Positions 46,565 to 56,342 are shown, counted from the first letter of the stretch. The stretch: 64,000 nucleotides of DNA from Phytophthora sp. 'mugwort' (GCA_033558025.1 JAUCEF010000010.1:1389001-1453000), one strand, 5' to 3'. A program made the numbers and translations. The notes: generated by a model from the sequence alone, not told the origin.

Positions 46565-47776
46565 ATGATGGCGGGGCTTCAGGAACTGCTGCCTAACTGG
46601 TTGGTGAACCACAACGCCGATGAAGCTCCTACGCCTCCTGAACGCATCCGCTTGGGTGCGTGGGACGATGGATTCACTCCGTCGGGCTGCAACGGACGTC
46701 CAGCAAAAATTGTTCGCGATTTCCCTCGAGACCACCCGAGGGCGTTCGCTATAGTTGATGGGGCGGTGAGCGAACGCACGGCCGATCTGTTATATACCAG
46801 TGCTGTTAAGGCCACTGTGTGGGGTGTTTACGTGCCTGTGGGCGATTTGCAGCTGGAATATGCACATGACAATTCTATGAAGGCGCCGGAATTGGAACTA
46901 GACGAGTCGGAGGACCCGGGTGCCTATCGTCACGCATTGGCTTGCCGAACGGTGCAGGAATTTCTGGTGGAGAAGGATGCTGGTCAGCGTATCACTAAGA
47001 ATGACTGGGAACGTACTCACGGTGTGGCTGTTTGGGTCATCGCATCGGACTGCGATGATGAGACAGAGTACCATTTGGACTACGCCGAGCAGGTCCGATA
47101 CGAGACCAATGTGATCTTTCCACCTATATATGGTGCCACGCTGCACGTGAGTCCACTGCATAACAACGACATTGGTGGCGAAGAGGCTGGGGTTCCGAGC
47201 CCAGGGTGCGAGACGAGCTCATTTGAAGGCGGAGGCTTTCACGTAAACCTGACGGGACTGTCGCACTACGACAAGTATGGCTACAAGACGCGTAAGCAGC
47301 CGCATCGACTGACTACGGACGAGCTGGAAAAACTGAGTGGGAGTGAACCGAGATGGAAGCACGTGCCATACAAGTATCGTCGCGGTATCTTGTGTGACGG
47401 CGAGTTTCCCCATTTCAGTGGGCGCGTGCGTACGCTCCCGGCGTCTGTGTCGCCTCCTATTACTGCTGAGTTGCCTGTGAAGCGTGTTGTGGTGGGTTTC
47501 AACCTGTTCCCGAGCGAGATCGGCGCGTGTGTGGCTAAGTTTCCGGAGCACAGTGGCGCCTTCAACCGCTACGTAAAGCTATCTCAAGCGGCCGTGAAGC
47601 AGACGAAGCTCCTGTCGACCGCGAGCAACAAGGGCGGCTGGACGCTAGAGAGCGTTCGTGCAAACCCAAAGCAGGCCGCGTTCCTCAAGCTGCTGGCGCG
47701 CAAGGTACGCGAGAATCAGCAGCAGAGGGCGCCTCCAGTGCATGCCGCAGCGCCGTCACCAATATTGGATGCGTGA
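46565..47776 (+). CDS. 2-oxoglutarate/Fe(II) dioxygenase-like protein, 403 residues
   Basis: One uninterrupted frame of 403 codons with coding-like composition. A short N-terminal part leads into RAFAIVDGAVSERTADLLYT, similar in layout to the vxdnfLs..ec..l start of prolyl-hydroxylase-type oxygenases. The iron ligands would be His170 and Asp172 (EYHLDYAE) and His283 (DGEFPHFSG). The 2-oxoglutarate-binding basic residue would be Arg307 (PVKRVVVGFNLF), with an insertion between the last two. What it hydroxylates cannot be read from sequence. The C terminus is basic and Gln-rich. No signal peptide or membrane segment is seen. It converges on the PIG-Y-like gene 150 bp downstream. The motif match is by eye; a conserved protein of other function remains possible, but that it is a gene is nearly certain. 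Confidence 0.6.
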   Translation: MMAGLQELLPNWLVNHNADEAPTPPERIRLGAWDDGFTPSGCNGRPAKIVRDFPRDHPRAFAIVDGAVSERTADLLYTSAVKATVWGVYVPVGDLQLEYAHDNSMKAPELELDESEDPGAYRHALACRTVQEFLVEKDAGQRITKNDWERTHGVAVWVIASDCDDETEYHLDYAEQVRYETNVIFPPIYGATLHVSPLHNNDIGGEEAGVPSPGCETSSFEGGGFHVNLTGLSHYDKYGYKTRKQPHRLTTDELEKLSGSEPRWKHVPYKYRRGILCDGEFPHFSGRVRTLPASVSPPITAELPVKRVVVGFNLFPSEIGACVAKFPEHSGAFNRYVKLSQAAVKQTKLLSTASNKGGWTLESVRANPKQAAFLKLLARKVRENQQQRAPPVHAAAPSPILDA

Positions 47777-47926
47777 AGCGAAAAGGAGAAACAAGAGCTG
47801 GTCATATGAGGCAACGGAGATGAGGTCGTGGCTGACGTCTCTCGTGTAGGCCATGCTGATAATTTTTAACTGACTGATTGACTGTCTTAATTGACCTCCA
47901 TCTCTTAGGCTACAGAACGCAGACTG

Positions 47927-48321
47927 CTAGTTGTGGCGGAAGAACTTGAGGCTGACCCAGTTGGCATAGCAGGCTAGAATGGTCACGGGGATCGTTAGCG
48001 GCACCAGATAGCAGTAGTACACGTCTCTCTCCAGAACCAGCAGCAGACTGAAGCTCTCTCTTTCTTGGTCTGATCTAAGAATTGGGTCGTCGTCAATCTC
48101 CTCAACGGTGCTAGCAGGAGTATCCGGAAGCAGCTTGGAGAAGATCATGACATACCTATCAGGGGCAGAATAGTGTTATTTATTGTCATAAGAGCATCAA
48201 TTTGCAGAGTACCATGACAGCCTTACATGGACGATATGAAGGCCAGCGCCGCCATCAGTACGATCACGTAGCCCCAGACGTGGCTCGTGGAGCCTGCGCG
48301 TCGCGCCGCCACCTTCGCCAT
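47927..48321 (-). CDS. PIG-Y-like subunit of GPI-GlcNAc transferase
   Basis: Minus-strand exons 48321-48227 and 48155-47927, split by a 71-nt GT-AG intron (48226-48156), encode 107 residues. The joined protein begins MAKVAARRAGSTSHVWGYVI, has a first membrane helix (VIVLMAALAFISSMYVMIF), an acidic loop (VEEIDDDPILRSDQE), and a second helix ending VPLTIPVTILACYANWVSLK followed by FFRHN. Two helices and a C-terminal x-F-R-H-N are the hallmarks of PIG-Y, the small subunit of the ER complex (PIG-A and others) that adds GlcNAc to phosphatidylinositol, the first step of GPI-anchor synthesis. Size is close to the family's usual 70-110 residues. The intron placement restores an ATG codon across the junction. 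Single-copy housekeeping gene by inference. Confidence 0.75.
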
Positions 48322-48552
48322 CGTCGGTCTCGTTCGTTGTCAGTTTGATGAGTTCTATTTGAGTTGTTTTATTTGTTTAAAAGAAGACCTCTATTTAGAG
48401 TAGGATTTCTATTGAAGTGGCGACTGTAGCACGTGAACACTACATAGTTGTCCGACTATGATACTGTAATAATGGGCTCGCTAGGCAAGGAGCTTACAAT
48501 ACCCTGTCCACTACGCAACAGGTCGCGAATAAATTATGGCACTGGTAGTCAC

Positions 48553-49038
48553 TCAGCTGGAGGCGGCAGTGTGTGAAGCTAGTGGAGGTACGTATCGCCT
48601 CGTGTCCGCCTGCATGACGCTCGTTTCCTGCAGCAAGTGCGTGATGCGCCGCAGGCCCACCACCAGCTGCTTCATGGCCTCAAGGCTGCGGGTCGTGACC
48701 TCGATCTGCTCCTTCAGCGTGCGCATTACTCGGCGCAAGCGTTGCATCTCCTGCAGCAGATCCGTGCGCCGCACCGACTGGATGTTGTCCAGCACGGTTC
48801 GGTCTGCCAAGAGATGCCGCGCTCGGTGTGCGTGAGCAAGCAATAACCTCGCAGTCGCTGCATCAGGTCTGTCATTGTTGGCGGATACTTGGTTAGGGTG
48901 TGCGGCCTGCTCGGCCGGAACCGTGAGCACTCGCTGGCCCTGTGGGGTCCACGTCTCCCCGCTGACGTGAGCTCGAGTGGATGCGCGTACCACGAGCATG
49001 GCCTGTCGGGCTCGACTTCGATTGCGCTCCGGCACCAT
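48553..49038 (-). CDS. coiled-coil family protein 1, 161 residues
   Basis: The minus-strand frame is open from 49350, but the start at 49038 is preferred. There MVPERNRSRARQAMLVVRAS aligns with the start MAIDRARKRTRLAMVVMRSP of the paralogue at 52344-52931. After a variable middle comes the family signature LLLAHAHRARHLLADRTVLD. A heptad-rich segment follows (LLQEMQRLRRVMRTLKEQIE, then VTTRSLEAMKQLVVGLRRIT) that should form a coiled coil. The C terminus is short and Ser/Ala-rich. The N terminus is Arg-rich, which could suit nuclear or nucleic-acid contact; this is only inference. No known domain, signal peptide or membrane helix. First of three same-strand paralogues spaced about 2 kb apart. 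Confidence 0.65.
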   Translation of the reverse strand: MVPERNRSRARQAMLVVRASTRAHVSGETWTPQGQRVLTVPAEQAAHPNQVSANNDRPDAATARLLLAHAHRARHLLADRTVLDNIQSVRRTDLLQEMQRLRRVMRTLKEQIEVTTRSLEAMKQLVVGLRRITHLLQETSVMQADTRRYVPPLASHTAASS

Positions 49039-49945
49039 CGACGATGACTGAGTGACGAACAGGACAAGACGGAGCAGGGTCGGCCGCGCGTGCGCCGAAG
49101 CAGGCAAGAGTGGAAGTGGGCGGTATATTGCTTTCGACATATTTAGGCGTAATGGGATTTCCCGTCCCCTTGCCCTTGTCGCTGTTGTCAGTAAATGGAG
49201 GGGGCAGGCAATTAAAATCACAAGGTGGTGCTGAAAATCAAAATCAAACGTACCTGTAGAAACAATGGAGAAGACAGCGGTACGTCGCCTTACGGCTTGA
49301 AGTACTCCAGTCGTTTCGTTGCGTTCATGTTCGCTAGACACTCTTGACAAACGCGTACTGCTCCGCGACGACTACCAAAACGATTGAAGAACCGCGCGGA
49401 TGTAGAAATATGCGCCGCGCCTTTCTGTCTGTAGCCAGTAGGGCTGAAACGTCCCGGCCCATGCTGGCTGGGCATTCTAAGCTACTGTAGCTAGTCGTCA
49501 CGGACCCTGACAGGGTTGCCGCCGCGCTATGATAGTGACACTATTGCTCGAGCTACTCGGTAGGACGGTAACGTTTTGCTATCGCCGCGCTATATACAGC
49601 ACACACAGCAGTACCACCGATATATGGGCGGGCGGATGTCAAACGTATCTTCGTCAGTGGCAATGGCGCGCATCTTTGCGTCGGGGACGTGTAGACACGC
49701 GCGGTTCTGCTTCATGGCCGCGCGCCGCTGACCCGACACAGTACCGTACTGTACTTACATTACTGTACAGTATCGCCAGACAGACTTGTAGAGCGCACAA
49801 CTTTTAAGTACGTAGTTCATGTGTTCATGATTTCCAACGCTCTGGCATCCGTTCACCGCCCGCATCAGCACCGACTCAAAGCGGCAGGATGGCGAGGAGT
49901 GGAGTAGGCGGCAGCTAGCCGACATCTTTTTTTGTCTTCTATTTA
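49039..49945. other. no gene recognised
   Basis: Upstream region of coiled-coil gene 1. Shadow frames only. A short inverted stretch around GTACCGTACTGTACTTACAT (near 49741) is noted but not interpreted. Confidence 0.35.
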
Positions 49946-50693
49946 GGGGGTGTCAGAATTGACAAAGGTCCCGACAAAATCGCATGCGGTTTCGCTCCGA
50001 AATGATATGTGATTTTCTGGCAAATGCCATGTCATTTCGGAATCACCCACCTCCAGAGGTGGGCAATTCGCGAAATAGCACCTGCTATTTGCCCATACGG
50101 CAAACGGCAACCTCAACCTTCAAGGCGAAGAAGCTTTCCTGACGCCTCCGTCGCTGTCAGGCTGCCACCATCCCTACCTGGCTGTGACCACGTTACCCGC
50201 AACGTGACCCAGACACCACCACTCACAGCTGAAGCGCGCTCCTCGTTAGGCTCGCTCGCTCTCTCAAACGGTCCGCAACCAGTGCGTTTCCTTTGTATCT
50301 TTCAAGCTACTGGTAACACTTTCTGTATGCATACAGACATGAGCAGAAAACGCAGCGCCTTGTCCGAAAGCTCGAAGGTTCACTTTACTGCGGAAGATAC
50401 AAAGTTCTGGTGGATTGGATTAAAATTGAAGCAAACATCAAGGCCATCTACGGCACGGACAAGTAGCCGAAGGTTGGAGGACCGCCCATGCAGACCAAGA
50501 GTTCGGCCTTCGAAGACATGACCGACTACTTGTACGCCACTACAGAGCACCGGGAACTTCCCCACCTGACGGGCGATCAAGTTCAGGACGAAACTTCAAA
50601 ATAAATGACATATCATTTGCTTAAGAATCGCATGTCATTTCGGGTCGAAATGCATGCGATTTTGAGGCGACTTTTCGCAATTCTTACACCCCC
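49946..50693. mobile_element. non-autonomous TA-flanked transposon with long TIRs
   Basis: The ends are GGGGGTGTCAGAATTG (49946 on) and CAATTCTTACACCCCC (to 50693), flanked on both sides by TA (49944-49945 and 50694-50695), as expected of the Tc1/mariner/pogo group. The inverted similarity extends about 90 bp inwards from each end with interruptions and includes AAAATCGCATGC in both arms. The inside carries a fragment (50400-50604, plus) reading KVLVDWIKIEANIKAIYGTD, stop, PKVGGPPMQTKSSAFEDMTD, ending with QVQDETSK. It looks like a piece of a captured or ancestral transposon-associated protein. It cannot move by itself. Confidence 0.75.
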
Positions 50694-50844
50694 TATATGA
50701 GTTGTTTAGGCGTCTAAAATGATGCGGTTTTGCTTTTGTGTATCTTGAACATGGGTTAATAAGACAGAGTACTCGTCAAAAGCGAGGCATGCAGAGCGCT
50801 GCACTCTTCTTACCTAGTGCATCAATCGCAGTGAGATCACCGAG

Positions 50845-51327
50845 TTACATACAGGTCAGAAGGCGAGCTTCGTCAGCTTCTCGCAGCCCGTCCGTGATGC
50901 GCACGACGCTGCGCGCCGTATCGGAGGTCTGGTCTTGCAGTGTGCGGATTATATTATTCATGCCTTCGATCTCCTCCAGCACTTTGTGGCGTCGTGGCCG
51001 ACTTAGTGCCTCTATGGCTGAGCTGTGCGAGACCAGGTGTCGGGCCCGTTGGGCATGCGCGAGCAAAAGGCGTTTCGTGGTGGCCAGTGAAGTGGAGAGA
51101 AGAAGTGGTGGCGACGGCGGAAGTGGCGCCGGCCTCCCGTCTGATTATGGTGGGTGTTGTGCATGCCCTCGTTGCGGGTCAGGAAGCACCTCGGCCAGCA
51201 GCGCGATCACGGGCTGCGCGAGCAAGGTCGCCGACAAATTCCGCTGGTGGTCGTGCCGTGTGGCCGATCGGATTATCCCCAGCGCGCGTTGTCCTTGCCG
51301 GCGACGTCGAGTCCGTTTCAGAATCAT
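50845..51327 (-). pseudogene. coiled-coil family protein 2, interrupted by one stop
   Basis: A single minus-strand reading frame from ATG 51327 to the stop at 50845 is broken by one in-frame TAA at 51147-51145. The first part starts MILKRTRRRRQGQRALGIIR, Arg-rich as in its two paralogues. After the stop the frame continues with a Pro-rich linker, then LLLAHAQRARHLVSHSSAIE and VLEEIEGMNNIIRTLQDQTS, matching the family signature and coiled coil. The stop lies in the variable middle region (context CCACCATAATCAG) and could be a single C-to-T change from CAA. A recent pseudogene, a sequencing error or unusual readthrough are alternatives; the first is simplest. Confidence 0.6.
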
Positions 51328-52343
51328 GTTGCAGGCGTATAGCGTTTGGCTTGGTGCTGGCTGTCAAGCAGGTTGCTGGTGGCAACTTAGCGACACGTCA
51401 ACTTACAACTTGTGAAGTGAGCTCGGGACGCGGGGCTGTGTTGTGTACTTGGCCATCTACGCTGCTGAGGCCCTTCAGACCTATCAACCACCAACAAACT
51501 AAGATGCTCCTCGATCTCACGGCGCGCTCATCGTTCCCATGAGCAGCTCACTGAGATGCCATTAACGTCGCTTCCCTTTCGTTTGAATTCGGCCGTGTTC
51601 GTCCAAGCAACCCCACTTCTTTGTGTTGCGCGGACCGAAAAAATTACATTTGGTTTCAGACTCGCGGATTTCACATGTGCCGCTGACGGTGGTGGCAGCC
51701 TTGTCCGAATGAGAAGAAGACTGCGATGGAAACGTGAGCGTGGAAGGAAGCGTAGTGTCGATCTTGTATGGTTGAGTACAAGGTCCTCCGCGTCGCAATC
51801 GTAGATACAGCTGCGAAGATAAATTATACTAGTACTGTAACAAGGCACAATGTACAGTAGCATGCATCCGTGCACGGTATCGCAACAATATCGCGTTGAA
51901 CGCAGAGTACAACTTCAACGAAGATGGGGGATAACGCTACCACTTTGCGGACGACAGAATTTTATCGGGCTCCTACATGTATTACGTATAAAGAGATCGC
52001 CGATAAATTAGTGTCGGCGCCACTAGCCTAAAACTCAGACGTTAATGGAGTCTTGAAGGATGATGTTAGCTGCATTTCTTGATTGTGTGATTCCAGCTGT
52101 AACCAGATTGAACCCTTCGTCAGCGTTCAGCCATGTTCGGTTGATGTGGCAACGAACGCGCCCATATTCCCCGCCATGGTTTCAGGTGCCAAAGCACATT
52201 GATCTTCTCGCTATGCCTTTGATGTCACGTGCCAAGCCATATTGCCATGACTTAAGCCCCTCCATTTTGTCTAATGTAATACATACAATTTCACATAATC
52301 GCCGGTTGACTTACGACCCGCGGAAAACATTCGAGATTCACCA
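51328..52343. other. no gene recognised
   Basis: Frames at 51556-51804 (plus) and 51875-51528 (minus) overlap on opposite strands and carry no motif. Confidence 0.35.
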
Positions 52344-52931
52344 CTATGGACCTACATGTGCTGGTTCGGAAGGAGTATCGTCAATAACTACTGCTGCAGT
52401 CTGTCCCACTCCTTGAGGTGCTGGCCGCTCGCGGAAAACTCGCACTCCGTCATTCGGGTTCCGAGGCAGAAATTCGCGCGTGAGTCGCTCCAGGTGGAAG
52501 GCAAGCCGCTCCATGCTCTCCACGCTGCGCGTCGTCACTTCGATCTGCTTTTGCAGTGACTGTATTTCGTCCTTCAGACGTTGGACCTCGCTCAGCATCT
52601 CGCTACGACGAGCCCAGCTCAAGTGGTCGGCAACCGAGCGACGTGACAGTAAGTGTCGCGCTCGATGAACGTGCGCGAGAAGGCGTCGCTGCATCTCCGT
52701 CGCGAGGGAAGCTCTCGGCCGCAGAGACGCCGCCGGATGTCTCGCCTCTGTGGCAGCTCGGACTTCCTGGGGTAACGCCATCACTACGACCTGGCGCGAG
52801 TCGCCTGCCTGACGCTCCATCTGAATGCGACGCTGGCCCTCGAGCAACACGTCGCCCTCGCCTTGGCCCATGGGCGAACGCATCACCACCATCGCGAGTC
52901 GTGTTCGTTTGCGGGCTCGGTCTATTGCCAT
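52344..52931 (-). CDS. coiled-coil family protein 3, 195 residues
   Basis: The frame is open from 53087. The start at 52931 is chosen because MAIDRARKRTRLAMVVMRSP aligns with the N termini of the paralogues. Residues 70-110 or so carry RRLLAHVHRARHLLSRRSVA, the family signature. The coiled coil is SEVQRLKDEIQSLQKQIEVT followed by TRSVESMERLAFHLERLTRE; the string KQIEVTTRS is nearly identical in paralogue 1. The C-terminal tail (about 45 residues) is Pro-rich and acidic (VVIDDTPSEPAHVGP) and is absent from the others. No membrane or secretion signal. Longest and least damaged member. Function unknown. Confidence 0.65.
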   Translation of the reverse strand: MAIDRARKRTRLAMVVMRSPMGQGEGDVLLEGQRRIQMERQAGDSRQVVVMALPQEVRAATEARHPAASLRPRASLATEMQRRLLAHVHRARHLLSRRSVADHLSWARRSEMLSEVQRLKDEIQSLQKQIEVTTRSVESMERLAFHLERLTREFLPRNPNDGVRVFRERPAPQGVGQTAAVVIDDTPSEPAHVGP

Positions 52932-54098
52932 TCTCGGTGATTTCGCGTCGATGATTTTGGGTGATCGACAATTGAGAAGTGAGACTTGATGTCGAGATGT
53001 GGTCGTCAGGAAATAAAAAGAGTTCCAGGTTATATAACAAAAACGAGGCCATTTCATGAACAAAATGGGCAGTGAAAGAAATTGCACCTATTTTGCTATC
53101 ATTTCCGAAGGGTATAGTGTCCAAATACTGGCAAGCGAGTATTAAGTACGTATTGCGGTCAGAAGGAGAAACAGTTTTCTACTGAGGGTAAGCACGACAG
53201 TGTACAGAGACCGGTCATTGTGCAGACCGATGCGAACTTCAACATGGCTCTTAACGTTCCTCGCCTATTCAGTAACTTGTCAACTTTTGGTCATTGGATG
53301 TCTTATATTCACACAGGAGCAAGGAGTTGGGGAGACGTGGTACCTCCAAGGGAGAGGCCAACAGCAATGCCATACGCCATGGATCTGTGACTCAGTCTGA
53401 GCCCCGATATATTTTTCAGAAACTACCTCTCCAAGGAACTTGGGCTTCCGCACCACACCAACGACACCGTGTACAAGATTGCAGCACCTCGACCTCGAAT
53501 AGTACACCGCAGTCTATACCAGACCGCCGCAGTCTTCACCTCAGTCAGATAAGGCTGCCGACAATTGCGGCACATGACGCAAGTGGTCGGGTGCCAAAAA
53601 AATGAAATCAGCAGCACAAACTGCTTGACACGAAACCTTATTGCCAGGTCAGTTTTGCCGGCATCGGCCATCATAACGGTCCCCGGTCGTATTCCTGCCA
53701 GCTGGATCACGGAGTGGATCTATAGATAGATGGCCGAGCTCAAAACGTCGCCCGCGCCCAGAGCTTACTTCATAGCGTCGGCGAAGCTGCGAGATCGCGG
53801 TCACCGATAAGCCAAGCTCTTGCACAACATAATTCTGGACCCGACCTGACGTTGCCGACAAGGCCAGCGGGTCACCTGCTCGCCCACGCGCAACAAGAAG
53901 CACTGTATCACTGCTGGCGGCCGGACGATGTGACAGTTGTCGGACGGGAATATATATGAGACCGCGTCAAACGAAAATATGCTAACGAATCCACACAATC
54001 GAAAGAGTCTTTCCTCTTTCGATCTGGTGCCTTCAGAAGGAAGTAAGACCAGTGCGCTGGCCGCCTGGAAAAAGCATTGCCCTGAAAATCTACTACAG
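52932..54098. other. no gene recognised
   Basis: Weak frames only (53903-53649 and 53710-53423, minus). 53903-53649 contains VVQELGLSVTAISQLRRRYE, vaguely helix-turn-helix-like, but this is not enough to call. Confidence 0.3.
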
Positions 54099-54100
54099 TA

Positions 54101-54146
54101 AGGGGTACGACGACCCAACATGCCGCACCAACCCAACACGCCGCAC
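54101..54146 (+). repeat. left TIR and tandem subterminal motif
   Basis: TIR 54101-54128 followed by a second 18-bp copy, CAACCCAACACGCCGCAC, at 54129-54146. Confidence 0.8.
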
Positions 54147-54282
54147 TATCGTTTTAGGCAGGGTTTGAGTTATAACCAACAAATGCATCATTATCACAGC
54201 CTTCCTATGGCGCAACACGAGCCAGAGACCACGACGAGTCTAGCAAGCCTCCTAGATCCTACGCTGCATGGACATCCGTTGA

Positions 54283-55320
54283 TTGGAAGCTGCCGCGGCT
54301 GCTTTACGTACGCAAGGACATGGATGTGCGCTTAGCGTGGTCGAAGAAGATGGATTAGTACAAGGCTTCCTCGCCCGGGTCCGCCGTGGATTTCCAGCCA
54401 CACGCTTTAATTTGAAGACGAAAGTCCTCGATATAATTAGCGACGGCCGACCACATCAATTTGACGATCGTGGTCCGTCCGACAAGTGCGTTTCTCTATT
54501 TTTAAAGCGTCATTCAGATGTATTAACCGTGAGGAAGGCCAGGATTTTGGATAGCATGTGGGTGAACGCAGCTGACAAGCACGAGATTGAGTATATATTT
54601 AAGGAATACATCGACTTGCTAAAGAGTCATTCTTTTAGATCCAGCTCAGATCTAGAATTGCGATGACACTGGTGTCGATACTCAAGGTGGTACACCCAAG
54701 AAGGTGATCACCAAGAAGGAGGTTAACGTGGTCGCTGTCTGTCGCGGTCCAGACAGAGAAAACACAACTCGCCTCCTAGCTGTGAGTGCAACAGGCGCTT
54801 GGATTCCACCTCTGTTCGTGTTCAAGGGCGTCGACTTTCCATCGAACTTTATGAACGGCTCTCCTAATGGTAGCGTTGGACCTGCTACGAGCAGCGTGTT
54901 CATCGACAGTGATTCCTTCGAAAACTGGATCGACCGTTTTGTCCGGCATTTTCCACTTACTCGACCAGTGCTACTCATTTTGGACAATCACGCTTCCCAT
55001 GTCGGCCTTACGGTTTGACGAAAGTGCATTGCTAATGGGATTCAATTGGTAAGCTTCCCCCCGCACACTACACACATTCTTCAGCCGCTAGACGCGAGCT
55101 GCTTCCGATCGTTCAAATCATCGTGGCCGGACAAAATTGCGACCTGGGCAGAAATGTATCAGGGCCAGAGCCTGGCTAAGCATTGTCGATCGGATGTAAT
55201 TGGAGACGCACTTATGGAAACATTAACGCCGAAGAATATTACGGGATCAGGGAAATCAACAGGTATGTGGCCGGTTAATTTAAAGAACATAATCCTCTTT
55301 CTACGTTTTTGGTAATATAT
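54283..55320 (+). pseudogene. pogo/Tigger transposase (CENP-B HTH plus DDE_1)
   Basis: The N-terminal part (54283-54666) reads EDGLVQGFLARVRRGFPATR, later DKCVSLFLKRHSDVLTVRKA, matching the CENP-B-type helix-turn-helix. The nuclease domain follows in a second frame. DDTGVDTQGGTPKKVITKKE gives the first Asp near 54663. LLILDNHASHVG gives the second near 54977. After another frame change PPHTTHILQPLDASCFRSFK gives the third near 55092. All three catalytic acids are therefore still readable. Frame changes near 54665 and 55020 break the protein. A lysine- and arginine-rich tail with little frame integrity follows to about 55980. Only two or three lesions separate it from a full frame, so the copy looks young compared with other fossils here. 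Confidence 0.8.
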
Positions 55321-55960
55321 CTGCGAAGGGCACGATGCTCGAGGCACATATTTACGCTTTATTGCTGTCCGTGATCCTCTTCCATTACGTGAAATTGACG
55401 AACGTAGCCTGAAGCGGTTGGAAAACAATCGAATTGACGTCTCCGGGTTTCGAACCTACACTATTGTGGTGCGGGACCTCGATCCAACTGCAACCATTAA
55501 GCGACGATCCCCAACAAAGACGCTAATCAAACGGGAGCAAAGCGTTTGCTAACACATGAAGACTGCATGGCTGAAGAAGAAGAAAAAAGAACGCGCAAAG
55601 AAAGAGGCTGCCGAAAACACACTCATGCGAGCGGAAGACTAGCGCAGTAAGAAGTTGGAGCTCGAATCTCCGGAAGCTTTTAAAAGCAGCCGAAAGAGCG
55701 CGGGAACGCGCTGAAGCAGTGGAGCGCAAGAAGGTGTCGTCCTGGAAAAAGAAACAAAGCGGCAAGCTCGCGGAATGAATTCAGTACGAAGCATGAAACA
55801 ACCTCGTAAGCAGAACAAACGGCAATCCGGATCCGACACGCCGGCCTCAGTTGCCCAGGAGCACACTGTGCCTAAACGAGACCGAAACAATTTCCATCTC
55901 CCAGGCCGTTCATGTAGGTTCGGAGTCAGATATTGTCGCTTTTGTGAACGTGTAGAACGG

Positions 55961-56185
55961 GTGCGGCATGTTGGGTCGGATTAAAGAAGAGTTAAGAAAA
56001 GTATGTGAACATTTTCGTTTTGCTGGTACACCGTCTCTTCTTACTAGCTTCTCAAAATGGAAATAGCATCGTTTAGCTTACATTTAGAGCTTGTGCCGCT
56101 ACTATTGGATCGCGCTCATCCGTTTTCGTTGGTGAAGTTTTCAGTTTTTCGTGGAAATGTGCGGCACGTTGGGTCGTCGTACCCT
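55961..56185 (+). repeat. right TIR and internal inverted subterminal motif
   Basis: GTGCGGCATGTTGGGTCG at 55961-55978 and GTGCGGCACGTTGGGTCG at 56159-56176; the latter is part of the TIR. Confidence 0.8.
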
Positions 56186-56342
56186 TATCCCTTTTTGTTT
56201 GGTGTCGCACTTTTTTCATTTTGAATCGAAGGGAATATTCTTATGAGCAAATCCATTTCCTTCCTGTTGAAAATTTAGTGTTTTAGTTGAGTTTCAAATG
56301 TCCGGGTATATTTTGGCCTACAATGTATTTTTATGACGTTAA

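Larger units (their letters stand above)
54099..56187 (+). mobile_element. pogo/Tigger-type DNA transposon
   Basis: TA dinucleotides at 54099-54100 and 56186-56187 flank inverted ends AGGGGTACGACGACCC (54101 on) and, on the opposite strand, AGGGTACGACGACCC from 56185. The TIRs are 28 and 27 bp, with one mismatch and one indel. An 18-bp subterminal motif, CGACCCAACATGCCGCAC, is present twice in tandem at the left (54111-54128, 54129-54146). In inverted form it occurs twice at the right (55961-55978, 56159-56176); these are candidate transposase-binding sites. The length of about 2.09 kb and the DDE_1-type transposase inside fit the family. Confidence 0.85.

Noticed and set aside
49741..49775. 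Inverted GTACCGTACTGTAC motif as an operator
   Set aside because: Short, low in complexity and not linked to a start; no evidence of function.
50940..51542. Plus-strand frame of 200 codons and a 225-codon frame at 50738-51415
   Set aside because: Both overlap coiled-coil gene 2 antisense; the minus-strand frame matches two paralogues, so the plus frames are shadows.
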